Source: Mesobacillus campisalis (GTDB taxonomy: Bacteria; Bacillota; Bacilli; Bacillales; Cytobacillaceae). From it: DNA of 52,167 nucleotides. This document shows, in pieces, positions 44,487-52,167 of this stretch. Positions within the stretch are counted from its first letter, which is position 1, and every line of letters begins with the position of its first letter. The stretch lies in contig NZ_LAYY01000031.1 of NCBI RefSeq assembly GCF_000986785.1, forward strand, positions 1-52,167, written 5' to 3'. The position numbers were made by a program, and so were the translations under genes. The notes below the pieces were generated by a model, which worked only from the letters and a program-made list of their open reading frames with translations, ran no database searches and was not told where the DNA came from.

Positions 44487-45761
44487 ATGAAAAAGGCGGT
44501 ATCCATTTTCATGATGCTAATCCTAGTGATTGGCGCTCTTGCAGCTTGCGGCCCGAAAGAAGAAGAAACAAATACTCCGGCCACAGGCAACACGGAAGAA
44601 GAAGCAGCTAAACCCGAAAAACTGGTTGTCTGGGAAGATAAAGATAAATCAGGATGGCTTGAAAAAGTGGCGGCTGACTTTGAAGCAGAACATGGCATTA
44701 AAATTGAGTTCAAAGAGGTTGAAATGGCAACAAAGATGCGCGACCAGCTTCGCCTGGATGGTCCGGCAGGAACTGGCCCGGATATCGTGACCCTTCCGCA
44801 TGACCAAATTGGCCAAGTCGCAGTCGAAGGCCTTATCGCGGAACTCAATGTCAGCGATGAAACAAAGGCCCTTTTCTCTGAGTCTTCCATTCTCGCTCAA
44901 TCTTATGATGGTAAATTATACGGACTTCCAAAGTCGGCTGAAACACCGGTTTTCATCTACAACAAAGCTTTGATGACCGAAGTTCCTGCCACTATGGAAG
45001 AACTTTATGACTTCGCTAAAGAAAATACAAAAGATGGGAAGTACGGTTTCCTTGCTCTTTGGGATAACTTCTACTTTGCACACGCACCAATCGGCGGCAA
45101 TGGCGGTTATGTTTTTGCCGAAAACGATGGTGCTCTAAACCCGCAGGATCTTGGCTTAAACAATGAAGGTGCCGTTAAAGGTACTGAATACATTCAAAAA
45201 TGGTATTCAGAAGGGCTATTCCCAAATGGCATCATCGGTGAAAGTGGCGGTTCCGCAATGGATGGCCTGTTCAATGAAGGAAAGGTAGCTTCCGTCATGA
45301 ATGGACCATGGGCCTTTGGAGCAATGGCTGATGCCGGTATCGATTACGGCGTAGCTCCATTTCCGAAATTTGCCGATGGAACACCAATGAAGACATTCAT
45401 GGGTGTCAAAGGCTGGCATGTCTCTCAATTCTCCAAAAACCAGGAGTGGGCAACCAAGTTCCTGGAGTTCATAACAAATGATGAAAACGCGAAATACCGT
45501 TTCGAACAAACAAAAGAAGTACCTACCAACGTAGCATTGGTCGAAGATCCGGCAATCGCTGAAGATGAAGGGGCAAAAGCAGTTGCGCTTCAAACTCAGG
45601 ATGCGGTTCCAATGCCAAACATTCCTGAAATGTCCGAGGTTTGGAAGCCAATGGCGGATGCTCTGCAAACCGTTGTAACAGGCAAGGCTGAACCAAAGGC
45701 AGCACTTGATTCCGCTGTAGAGCAAATCAAGCAAAACATCGAGGCCAACCACTCCAAATAA
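44487..45761 (+). CDS. Maltodextrin ABC transporter substrate-binding lipoprotein (MdxE/MalE type)
   Basis: The 424-residue protein has a lipoprotein signal with lipobox ALAAC (cysteine at residue 21), a Glu/Thr-rich linker and a family 1 solute-binding domain: KLVVWEDKDKSGWLEKVAADF, the TGPDIVTLPHDQIGQ segment, PVFIYNKALM and NGPWAFGAMADAGIDYGVAPFP, all usual in maltose/maltodextrin-binding proteins. It is anchored outside the membrane. The start follows GGAGGGG. It is the first gene of the transport genes and is followed by its own terminator before the permease genes. Confidence 0.93.
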   Translation: MKKAVSIFMMLILVIGALAACGPKEEETNTPATGNTEEEAAKPEKLVVWEDKDKSGWLEKVAADFEAEHGIKIEFKEVEMATKMRDQLRLDGPAGTGPDIVTLPHDQIGQVAVEGLIAELNVSDETKALFSESSILAQSYDGKLYGLPKSAETPVFIYNKALMTEVPATMEELYDFAKENTKDGKYGFLALWDNFYFAHAPIGGNGGYVFAENDGALNPQDLGLNNEGAVKGTEYIQKWYSEGLFPNGIIGESGGSAMDGLFNEGKVASVMNGPWAFGAMADAGIDYGVAPFPKFADGTPMKTFMGVKGWHVSQFSKNQEWATKFLEFITNDENAKYRFEQTKEVPTNVALVEDPAIAEDEGAKAVALQTQDAVPMPNIPEMSEVWKPMADALQTVVTGKAEPKAALDSAVEQIKQNIEANHSK

Positions 45762-45774
45762 GGAGTGAAATTGA

Positions 45775-45813
45775 ATAGCAGTACCTCCCAGGGGTACTGC
45801 TATCTCTTTTTTT
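45775..45813 (+). terminator. Terminator between the binding-protein and permease genes
   Basis: ATAGCAGTACC (45775-45785) pairs perfectly with GGTACTGCTAT (45793-45803), followed by CTC and seven T residues. It would end or reduce transcription after the binding protein. Confidence 0.88.
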
Positions 45814-45830
45814 GAGAATTTTTCTATCAG

Positions 45831-45850
45831 CGGACAAACGTTTGCGCTGT
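45831..45850. promoter_or_regulatory. Candidate LacI-type operator, copy 2
   Basis: This is identical over 20 bp to the site at 44409-44428. It lies after the terminator and 115 bp before the first permease gene. A second regulated promoter may be here, but no convincing -35/-10 pair was found. Confidence 0.7.
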
Positions 45851-45965
45851 CGATGGGTTCAGATGTTTTAGCAGGCAGAAAATAACTTTATTAAGCTTGC
45901 GCTTTTCGTCTGCTAAAGCACCTGATGCTTTTAATAATAGAGAAAGAGAAAGGGGGAAATATAGG

Positions 45966-47249
45966 ATGGCTGATGTGTCCTATCAAACCAACCACCGTAA
46001 AATTGCCGCAGCCCTTTCAATCATTCCGGGGCTGGGCCAGTTATACCACAAGCAATATTTAAAAGGGATTTCATTTTTAATTCTAGCAGCTTCCTTTTTC
46101 TACGTGTTCGCCGACCTTCTAAACATTGGTCTTTGGGGACTTTTCACCCTCGGGGAAAAAACTCCGCGTGACCATTCCATATTCCTGCTGGTTTATGGAA
46201 TTCTGGCGGTTATTGTCGTCATCTTTGGAATCGCCTTTTATCTCTTTAACCTCCGTGATGCCTACCGCAATGGCGTGAAAAGGGATAAAGGTGAAGTGCT
46301 GACAAACCTGAAAGAACAGTACCATAATCTGGTTGATAACGGTTTTCCATATCTGATCATGTCTCCTGGATTCATGCTGCTGGTTTTTGTAGTTATATTC
46401 CCAATTATGTTCGTGGTGCTGCTGGCGTTTACCAACTACGACCTTTATCATTCTCCGCCAGCTAAACTTGTTGACTGGGTAGGAATTAAAAACTTCATTG
46501 ATATCTTTAAAATTGATATTTGGCGCCAGACATTTTTCTCTGTATTTGCCTGGACGATTGTTTGGACATTCGCAGCTACCACATTCCAGGTTGCCTTGGG
46601 GATTTTTCTGGCCATTGTCGTGAATCAGAAAGACTTGAAAGGCAAAGCCATCATCCGTACGGTTTTCATTCTGCCATGGGCAGTACCGGCGTTCGTTTCC
46701 ATTCTTGTTTTTGCCGGGATGTTCAATGAATCCTTCGGAACCATTAACAATGATATCCTGGCCTTCTTTGGCATAGGCCCAATCCCATGGATGACAGAAG
46801 CAGTTTATACGAAGATTGCGCTTATTTTAATTCAAACATGGCTTGGCTTCCCATTCATTTTTGCAATGACCACCGGAGTTCTCCAGTCAATTCCAAATGA
46901 GTTATACGAAGCGGCGACTGTGGACGGTGCTACCAATTTCCAAAAGTTCAGGAATATCACGCTCCCGCTGGTCCTGTTTGCCACTGCGCCAATCTTAATT
47001 ACACAGTACACATTCAACTTTAACAATTTTAATATCATCTATCTTTTCAACGGCGGAGGACCTGCTGTCCCAGGATCAAACGCCGGCGGGACAGATATCC
47101 TGATTTCGTGGATTTACCGCCTGACAATGACATCCGCACAGTACTCCAAGGCTGCAGCTATCACCATGATGCTTTCAGCAATTGTAATTGCGGTAGCACT
47201 TTGGCAGTTTAAGAGAACGAAATCATTCCAGGAAGAGGATATGATGTGA
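45966..47249 (+). CDS. Maltodextrin ABC transporter permease (MdxF/MalF type)
   Basis: The 427-residue permease has two or three extra N-terminal spans: a TM2-like segment (SIIPGLGQLYHKQYLKGISF) and two more hydrophobic stretches, then the standard six-span core. The cytoplasmic EAA loop reads NELYEAATVDGATNFQKFRNITLPL. B. subtilis MdxF has a similar long N-terminus. The ATG at 45966 lies 9 nt after GGGGG; the frame extends upstream to 45897 without a ribosome site. The next gene starts two bases after the stop. Confidence 0.93.
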   Translation: MADVSYQTNHRKIAAALSIIPGLGQLYHKQYLKGISFLILAASFFYVFADLLNIGLWGLFTLGEKTPRDHSIFLLVYGILAVIVVIFGIAFYLFNLRDAYRNGVKRDKGEVLTNLKEQYHNLVDNGFPYLIMSPGFMLLVFVVIFPIMFVVLLAFTNYDLYHSPPAKLVDWVGIKNFIDIFKIDIWRQTFFSVFAWTIVWTFAATTFQVALGIFLAIVVNQKDLKGKAIIRTVFILPWAVPAFVSILVFAGMFNESFGTINNDILAFFGIGPIPWMTEAVYTKIALILIQTWLGFPFIFAMTTGVLQSIPNELYEAATVDGATNFQKFRNITLPLVLFATAPILITQYTFNFNNFNIIYLFNGGGPAVPGSNAGGTDILISWIYRLTMTSAQYSKAAAITMMLSAIVIAVALWQFKRTKSFQEEDMM

Positions 47250-47250
47250 T

Positions 47251-48093
47251 ATGAGCATAAAAAAAGAGAAATACATCAGACTGACCTTAAGTTACCTAGT
47301 TGTTTTGGCCATGGTTGCCATCATCCTTTATCCATTGGCATGGATTATTGGATCCTCATTCAACCCGGGGCAGAGCTTGTCTGGCTCCAGCATCATTCCT
47401 GAAAACGCAACCCTGGCCCATTACGAGAAGCTATTTGACCTTGAGCGCAGCAATTACCTTCATTGGTATTGGAATTCATTGAAGGTCAGCATTTTCACTA
47501 TGCTCCTGACGGTGATTATGGTCAGCCTTACAGCCTATTCATTTTCCCGCTACCGCTTTGTCGGCCGGAAAAACGGCTTGGTCTTGTTCCTGATCCTGCA
47601 GATGATCCCAAACTTTGCCGCCCTAATTGCCATTTTTATTCTGGCGCAGCTCACTGGATTGCTTGATACGCATCTTGGATTGATTTTGATTTATGTTGGC
47701 GGTCAAATTCCAATGAATACCTGGCTGATGAAGGGCTATCTTGATACCATTCCGAAAGAGCTGGATGAATCAGCCAAAATCGATGGCGCAGGTCATATGC
47801 GGATCTTCCTGCAAATTGTAATGCCATTGGCAAAGCCAATGATCGCAGTAGTAGCGCTGTTCGCCTTTATTGCTCCATTCGGCGATTTTATTATTGCCAG
47901 CATTCTATTAAGAACCGAACAAAAATATACACTGGCCGTAGGGTTATATGATATGGTCGCCAAGCAATTTGGCGCCGAATTTACGACCTTTGCTGCAGGT
48001 GCGGTGCTGATTGCCGTCCCAATCGCCATCCTGTTCCTTTCCTTCCAAAAGTACTTTGTATCCGGTTTGACGGCTGGAGGTACAAAGGGATAA
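47251..48093 (+). CDS. Maltodextrin ABC transporter permease (MdxG/MalG type)
   Basis: The 280-residue permease has six spans and the EAA loop KELDESAKIDGAGHMRIFLQ that contacts the ATPase. With the preceding permease it forms the channel of the importer. No ATPase gene is present in the cluster; in B. subtilis the shared ATPase MsmX energises MdxEFG, and the same arrangement is likely here. The ribosome site (AAGAGG) lies within the end of the upstream gene. Confidence 0.93.
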   Translation: MSIKKEKYIRLTLSYLVVLAMVAIILYPLAWIIGSSFNPGQSLSGSSIIPENATLAHYEKLFDLERSNYLHWYWNSLKVSIFTMLLTVIMVSLTAYSFSRYRFVGRKNGLVLFLILQMIPNFAALIAIFILAQLTGLLDTHLGLILIYVGGQIPMNTWLMKGYLDTIPKELDESAKIDGAGHMRIFLQIVMPLAKPMIAVVALFAFIAPFGDFIIASILLRTEQKYTLAVGLYDMVAKQFGAEFTTFAAGAVLIAVPIAILFLSFQKYFVSGLTAGGTKG

Positions 48094-48110
48094 TCTAATA
48101 TAGATACAAA

Positions 48111-48144
48111 CAAGCAAAGGCTTCCAGGCCTTTGCTTGAATTTT
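48111..48144 (+). terminator. Hairpin between MalG-type permease and amylase genes
   Basis: CAAGCAAAGGC-TTCCA-GGCCTTTGCTTG is followed by AATTTT. The T-tract is poor, so this may be a partial terminator or a processing stem. Confidence 0.6.
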
Positions 48145-48158
48145 GAAGGAGGACGGGA

Positions 48159-49685
48159 ATGAAAAAGGCATTGTTAGGCTTCACCCTCATTTTCATTCTG
48201 ATTTCTTTCAGCCTTCCTGCGGGGGCTGTGGAAAAAGAGGAACGGAAGTGGCAGGATGAGACGATTTACTTCCTGATGATAGACCGGTTTAATAACGGAG
48301 ATAATTCCAATGACTACAAAGTTGATGTAAAAGACCCAAAAGCCTATCATGGCGGAGACTTTGAAGGCATCACCAAGCAGCTGGACTATATTAAGGATAT
48401 GGGGTTTACAGCGATTTGGCTGACACCCGTTTTCGATAATATCGATAAAGGCTACCACGGCTACTGGATCAATGACTTTTATGCGACAGAAGAGCATTTT
48501 GGAACAATGGAAGAGTTTAAGAGGCTGGTACAGGAGGCCCATAAGCGTGACATCAAGATCATCCTTGATTTTGTTGTGAACCATGTAGCGCCTGGCCACC
48601 CTTGGCTCGAGGGTCCGGATAAAAAAGACTGGTTCCACCAAGAAAAAGAGATAACCAACTGGAATAGCCAGGAAGACCTTGAAAACGGCTGGCTATACGG
48701 CCTACCCGATTTGGACCAGGACAATCCGGATGTGAGAAAATACCTTCTTGATGCAGCAAAGTGGTGGATTGAGGAGACGGATATAGATGGCTACCGGCTT
48801 GATACGGTCCGGCATGTGCCTGTTGATTTCTGGAATGACTTTTCCCGCGAGGTAAAAAGCGTGAAGGAAGATTTTTATCTGATCGGGGAAGTTTGGTCGA
48901 ACGATCCCAATTATATTGCCCAATATGACAAGGCAGGAATTGACGGGTTTGTCGATTACCCGCTGAATGACCATTTGCGCACGGCGTTTTCCCAGCCTGA
49001 CCAGACGCTGGATTGGCTGTTTTCTACAGCAAAGCGAAACGAAAGCATTTATGAAGATCCTTATTTAATGGGGACTTTTCTGGATAATCATGATACGGTC
49101 CGCTTTACGCGGGACATCATACAAAATAATCATCACCCAGGCCCGCGATGGAGGCTCGCACTCACTTACTTGTACACTTCCCCAGGCATCCCGATTGTTT
49201 ACTATGGAAGCGAGATTGCCCTGGATGGCGGAGAGGATCCCGATAACCGGCGGCAAATGAATTTCCTGACAGATAAGGAATTGATCGATTATATCTCCAG
49301 GATAGGTGAAATCAGAGGGAAACTGCCATCATTGACAAGAGGCACGTTTGATGTGCTGCACGAAGAAGATGGCATGGCTGTTTATAAGCGTGAATACCAG
49401 GATGAAGTATCGGTAATTGCCATTAATAATAGTTCGCAAACCCAAAGTGTCACTATACCAACGGATCAGCTCGAAGACGGGAAAGAGTTGCAGGGACTGC
49501 TCTTGAATGATCTCGTCCGCAGTGAAGATGGACACTATACGGTCATTCTTGACAGGGAAGAGGCTGAAATATATCGGCTTTCAGATCGTACGGGACTGAA
49601 CATGGGCTTTTTGGCGGCAATCCTCGCCGTAATTGGAGGCTTCCTGCTATTTTTGTTTGTGCTTTCAAGAAGGGGAAAGAAATAG
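48159..49685 (+). CDS. Secreted, membrane-anchored alpha-amylase family enzyme (GH13)
   Basis: The 508-residue protein has an N-terminal signal peptide with a likely AGA-V cleavage near residue 23, a GH13 barrel and a C-terminal membrane span with a basic tail (FLAAILAVIGGFLLFLFVLS, then RRGKK). Catalytic regions are DFVVNHVAPGHP, DGYRLDTVRHV (nucleophile), LIGEVWSNDP (acid) and FLDNHDTVRF. The layout means it would be held on the outer face of the membrane, degrading starch or dextrins next to the importer. B. subtilis has no equivalent in its mdx cluster. The ATG follows AAGGAGG. Confidence 0.92.
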   Translation: MKKALLGFTLIFILISFSLPAGAVEKEERKWQDETIYFLMIDRFNNGDNSNDYKVDVKDPKAYHGGDFEGITKQLDYIKDMGFTAIWLTPVFDNIDKGYHGYWINDFYATEEHFGTMEEFKRLVQEAHKRDIKIILDFVVNHVAPGHPWLEGPDKKDWFHQEKEITNWNSQEDLENGWLYGLPDLDQDNPDVRKYLLDAAKWWIEETDIDGYRLDTVRHVPVDFWNDFSREVKSVKEDFYLIGEVWSNDPNYIAQYDKAGIDGFVDYPLNDHLRTAFSQPDQTLDWLFSTAKRNESIYEDPYLMGTFLDNHDTVRFTRDIIQNNHHPGPRWRLALTYLYTSPGIPIVYYGSEIALDGGEDPDNRRQMNFLTDKELIDYISRIGEIRGKLPSLTRGTFDVLHEEDGMAVYKREYQDEVSVIAINNSSQTQSVTIPTDQLEDGKELQGLLLNDLVRSEDGHYTVILDREEAEIYRLSDRTGLNMGFLAAILAVIGGFLLFLFVLSRRGKK

Positions 49686-49757
49686 CTTTCCTGGTTTTAT
49701 TAAAATATTATTACGATATAATATAATTAAAATTCTGGCGTAAAGGGGGAGATAAAA

Positions 49758-50798
49758 ATGGCAGTAACCATAAAAGATGTAGCCAAGGCAGCTAATGTCG
49801 CGCCATCGACCGTTTCTCGCGTGATTGCCAACAGCCCGAGAATCAGCGAGAAAACCAAGGAAAAAGTCAGGGAAGTCATGAAGCAGCTTGGATACCATCC
49901 TAACTTTATTGCCAGAAGCCTGGCAAGCCAGGCCACAAGAGCCATTGGACTAGTGCTGCCTAGCTCCACTGATATCGTTTCCCAAAACCCATTTTTCCCC
50001 ATTGTCCTAGGCGGTTTAAGTGACGGTGCCCATTCAAAGCAGTATGCTCTGCATATGACTACAGGCAAAACCGAGGAGGAAATCTTTGAGGGAGTTGTCT
50101 CCATGGTCCAAGGGGGCAGGGTGGACGGAGTGATCCTGCTGTCATCACGGGTGGAAGACCCGCTTGTATCTTATTTGCTTGAACAGGACTTCCCGTTTGT
50201 GGTAATCGGAAAACCATTCAAGAATGTCGAGCAAATTACCCATGTGGACAACGATAATTTTAAGGCAGCAAAAGATGCCACCAACTATCTCCTTAGCCTC
50301 GGGCACGAACAAATCGGATTTATCGGCGGAAACTTGAACCTGGTGGTGACGGTTGAGCGGCTGCTGGGATATGAGAAGGCATTAAGAGATGCAGGATTGC
50401 CTCTGATCAATGAATATGTCATTCATGACGAGTTTTTGCGAGAGGGCGGCCGGGAAGCAGTCCAGGCTTTGCTTGCATTAAAAAAGCTCCCGACTGCGAT
50501 GCTCGTTGCCGATGATTTGATGGCCCTGGGTGTCCTCAACGCCCTTGATGAACTGGGGATATCAGTGCCTGAAGATGTTTCGATTGTCAGCTTCAACAAT
50601 GTGCTTGTTGCTGAAATGGCACGGCCGCCGCTGACCTCCGTCGATATCAATATATTTGACCTTGGCTACGAAGCGGCAAAAAGCCTAATCCAGAAGATTG
50701 AAAATCCGAAGGAACCAACCAAGAGGATCATTATTCCCTATGAGCTTGTAAAACGCTCATCCTGCGCAAAGCCGACCAAAAAGACATTGACTTTATGA
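49758..50798 (+). CDS. LacI-family transcriptional regulator of the maltodextrin cluster
   Basis: The 346-residue protein has the LacI helix-turn-helix at residues 4-24 (TIKDVAKAANVAPSTVSRVI), the hinge YHPNFIARSLASQ, and a periplasmic-binding-protein-like effector domain (IGLVLPSSTD, DGVILLSSR, GHEQIGFIGG, DVSIVSFNN). It resembles MalR/MdxR-type maltose regulators; the ligand is not established. The most likely targets are the two identical palindromes at 44409 and 45831. The ATG follows AAAGGGGGAGATAAAA. It ends with a very strong terminator. Confidence 0.9.
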   Translation: MAVTIKDVAKAANVAPSTVSRVIANSPRISEKTKEKVREVMKQLGYHPNFIARSLASQATRAIGLVLPSSTDIVSQNPFFPIVLGGLSDGAHSKQYALHMTTGKTEEEIFEGVVSMVQGGRVDGVILLSSRVEDPLVSYLLEQDFPFVVIGKPFKNVEQITHVDNDNFKAAKDATNYLLSLGHEQIGFIGGNLNLVVTVERLLGYEKALRDAGLPLINEYVIHDEFLREGGREAVQALLALKKLPTAMLVADDLMALGVLNALDELGISVPEDVSIVSFNNVLVAEMARPPLTSVDINIFDLGYEAAKSLIQKIENPKEPTKRIIIPYELVKRSSCAKPTKKTLTL

Positions 50799-50813
50799 GG
50801 CTTTAAAAAGGTA

Positions 50814-50855
50814 AAAGGCCCCCACGCACTTTTGGATGTGCGTGGGGGCCTTTTT
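50814..50855 (+). terminator. Intrinsic terminator after the LacI-family gene
   Basis: GGCCCCCACGCAC pairs perfectly with GTGCGTGGGGGCC around an 8-nt loop, with AAAA before and TTTTT after. The repeat array begins 18 bp later. Confidence 0.96.
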
Positions 50856-50872
50856 GGGTATTTGGTAACGTG

Positions 50873-52167
50873 CAAATAGAAGTGTGGTTCCGGACAATAA
50901 AAGAGGCGAATTGGACAATAGAAGGGTGAATTCAGAAAATAGAAATGTGCGTTAAGGCAAATAGCAAGGGCAAATCGGCAAATAGGAGGCGGTAAAGTGC
51001 AAATAGAAATGTGATTCCGGACAATAGAGCAGGTAACCCGGACAATAGAATAGGGAAATCGGATAATAGAAAGTGCGTAGGCAAATAGAAAAGGAAAATC
51101 GGCAAATAGCAGGCGGGAAAGTGCAAATAGAAATGTGATTCCGGACAATAGAGCAGGTAACCCGGACAATAGAATAGGGAAATCGGATAATAGAAAGTGC
51201 GTAGGCAAATAGAAAAGGCAAATCGGCAAATTGAAAGCGGGAAAGTGCAAATAGAAGTGTGGTTCCGGACAATAGAACCGGCAAACCGGACAATAGCAAG
51301 TGCGTTGGCAAATAGAAAAGGAAAATCGGCAAATAAAAAGCGGTAAAGTGCAAATAGAAATGTGATTCCGGACAATAGAGCAGGTAACCCGGACAATAGA
51401 ATAGGGAAATCGGATAATAGAAAGTGCGTAGGCAAATAGAAAAGGAAAATCGGCAAATAGCAGGCGGGAAAGTGCAAATAGAAATGTGATTCCGGACAAT
51501 AGAGCAGGTAACCCGGACAATAGAATAGGGAAATCGGATAATAGAAAGTGCGTAGGCAAATAGAAAAGGCAAATCGGCAAATTGAAAGCGGGAAAGTGCA
51601 AATAGAAGTGTGGTTCCGGACAATAGAACCGGCAAACCGGACAATAGCAAGTGCGTTGGCAAATAGAAAAGGAAAATCGGCAAATAAAAAGCGGTAAAGT
51701 GCAAATAGAAATGTGATTCCGGACAATAGAGCAGGTAACCCGGACAATAGAATAGGGAAATCGGATAATAGAAAGTGCGTAGGCAAATAGAAAAGGAAAA
51801 TCGGCAAATAGCAGGCGGGAAAGTGCAAATAGAAATGTGATTCCGGACAATAGAGCAGGTAACCCGGACAATAGAATAGGGAAATCGGATAATAGAAAGT
51901 GCGTAGGCAAATAGAAAAGGCAAATCGGCAAATTGAAAGCGGGAAAGTGCAAATAGAAGTGTGGTTCCGGACAATAGAACCGGCAAACCGGACAATAGCA
52001 AGTGCGTTGGCAAATAGAAAAGGAAAATCGGCAAATAAAAAGCGGTAAAGTGCAAATAGAAATGTGATTCCGGACAATAGAGCAGGTAACCCGGACAATA
52101 GAATAGGGAAATCGGATAATAGAAAGTGCGTAGGCAAATAGAAAAGGAAAATCGGCAAATAGCAGGC
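50873..52167. repeat. 21-bp unit array with 351-bp higher-order repeat
   Basis: The basic unit is about 21 bp: [C/A]AATAGA followed by a variable middle and usually CGG (for example CAAATAGAAATGTGATTCCGG is 21 bp in two halves CAAATAGAAAT and GTGATTCCGG). Six such units (21+21+21+19+21+21) make 124 bp; a five-unit version makes 103 bp. From 51000 they follow as 124, 124, 103 and repeat: block starts at 51000, 51124, 51248, 51351, 51475, 51599, 51702, 51826, 51950 and 52053. The three complete 351-bp copies look identical by eye. The first 127 bp (50873-50999) are diverged units. The array runs off the window. Confidence 0.97.

Noticed and set aside
50738-52158. Three long overlapping minus-strand frames (about 404, 408 and 367 codons) rich in Phe, Leu and Ser
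   Set aside because: They lie in the 21-bp/351-bp array, read the same peptides in rotated order, lack ribosome sites, and one overlaps the end of the LacI-family gene. They are a by-product of repeat arithmetic unless peptide evidence appears.

Overview
The window looks like a chromosomal segment of a spore-forming, competence-encoding member of the Bacillaceae. Gene content and order follow the Bacillus subtilis ecsC-yhaA-yhfA-hmoB-hemEHY-yhfHI-lplJ-yhfL ... yhfN ... yhzC-comK-yhjDE-sipV-addBA-gerP-yisKLN-asnO region. The genus is not determined. Mesobacillus/Cytobacillus-like soil bacilli are a reasonable guess, but that is inference from gene order and sequence feel, not from a search.

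Layout. 1-4.7 kb: a 52-bp tandem repeat array, ecsC, then leftward genes for an M20 amidohydrolase (yhaA), a permease (yhfA) and the heme monooxygenase hmoB. 4.9-8.5 kb: hemE-hemH-hemY, the terminal coproporphyrin-dependent heme steps. 8.6-12.4 kb: the tiny zinc-ribbon gene yhfH, yhfI, lplJ (lipoate ligase) and yhfL (acyl-CoA ligase). 12.6-17.5 kb: a three-gene ABC transporter of the TrpXYZ type and azlCD, separated by a second, highly ordered 52-bp array. 17.6-25.1 kb: yhfN protease, yhzC, comK, yhjD with a LexA-type operator, an S9 peptidase, an LCP-family enzyme, yhjE and sipV. 25.1-27.2 kb: a third 52-bp array, a small unknown gene and an MFS transporter. 27.3-34.6 kb: addB-addA recombination nuclease. 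34.6-36.6 kb: the spore germination operon gerPABCDEF with a sigma-K-like promoter. 36.7-42.4 kb: acyl-CoA synthetase, yisK, yisL, yisN and asnO. 42.4-50.8 kb: a maltodextrin cluster (intracellular GH13 enzyme, binding protein, two permeases, a membrane-anchored alpha-amylase and a LacI-type regulator). 50.9 kb to the end: a fourth, different array of about 21-bp units organised as a 351-bp higher-order repeat running off the window.

How genes work together. hmoB lies divergent from hemEHY, so heme degradation and heme synthesis share an intergenic region. The maltodextrin genes form a complete uptake and hydrolysis unit except for the ATPase, which in B. subtilis is supplied in trans by MsmX. 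Two identical 20-bp palindromic sites precede the binding-protein and permease genes and are the obvious candidate operators of the local LacI-type regulator.

Most unusual are the repeat arrays. Three separate intergenic arrays have different linker sequences but the same 52-bp period and the same dyad core (ACTGA...TCAGT). The fourth has 21-bp subunits. 52 and 21 bp are close to five and two turns of B-DNA. None is a CRISPR and none looks coding. They are the best candidates here for an undescribed element family; their function is unknown.
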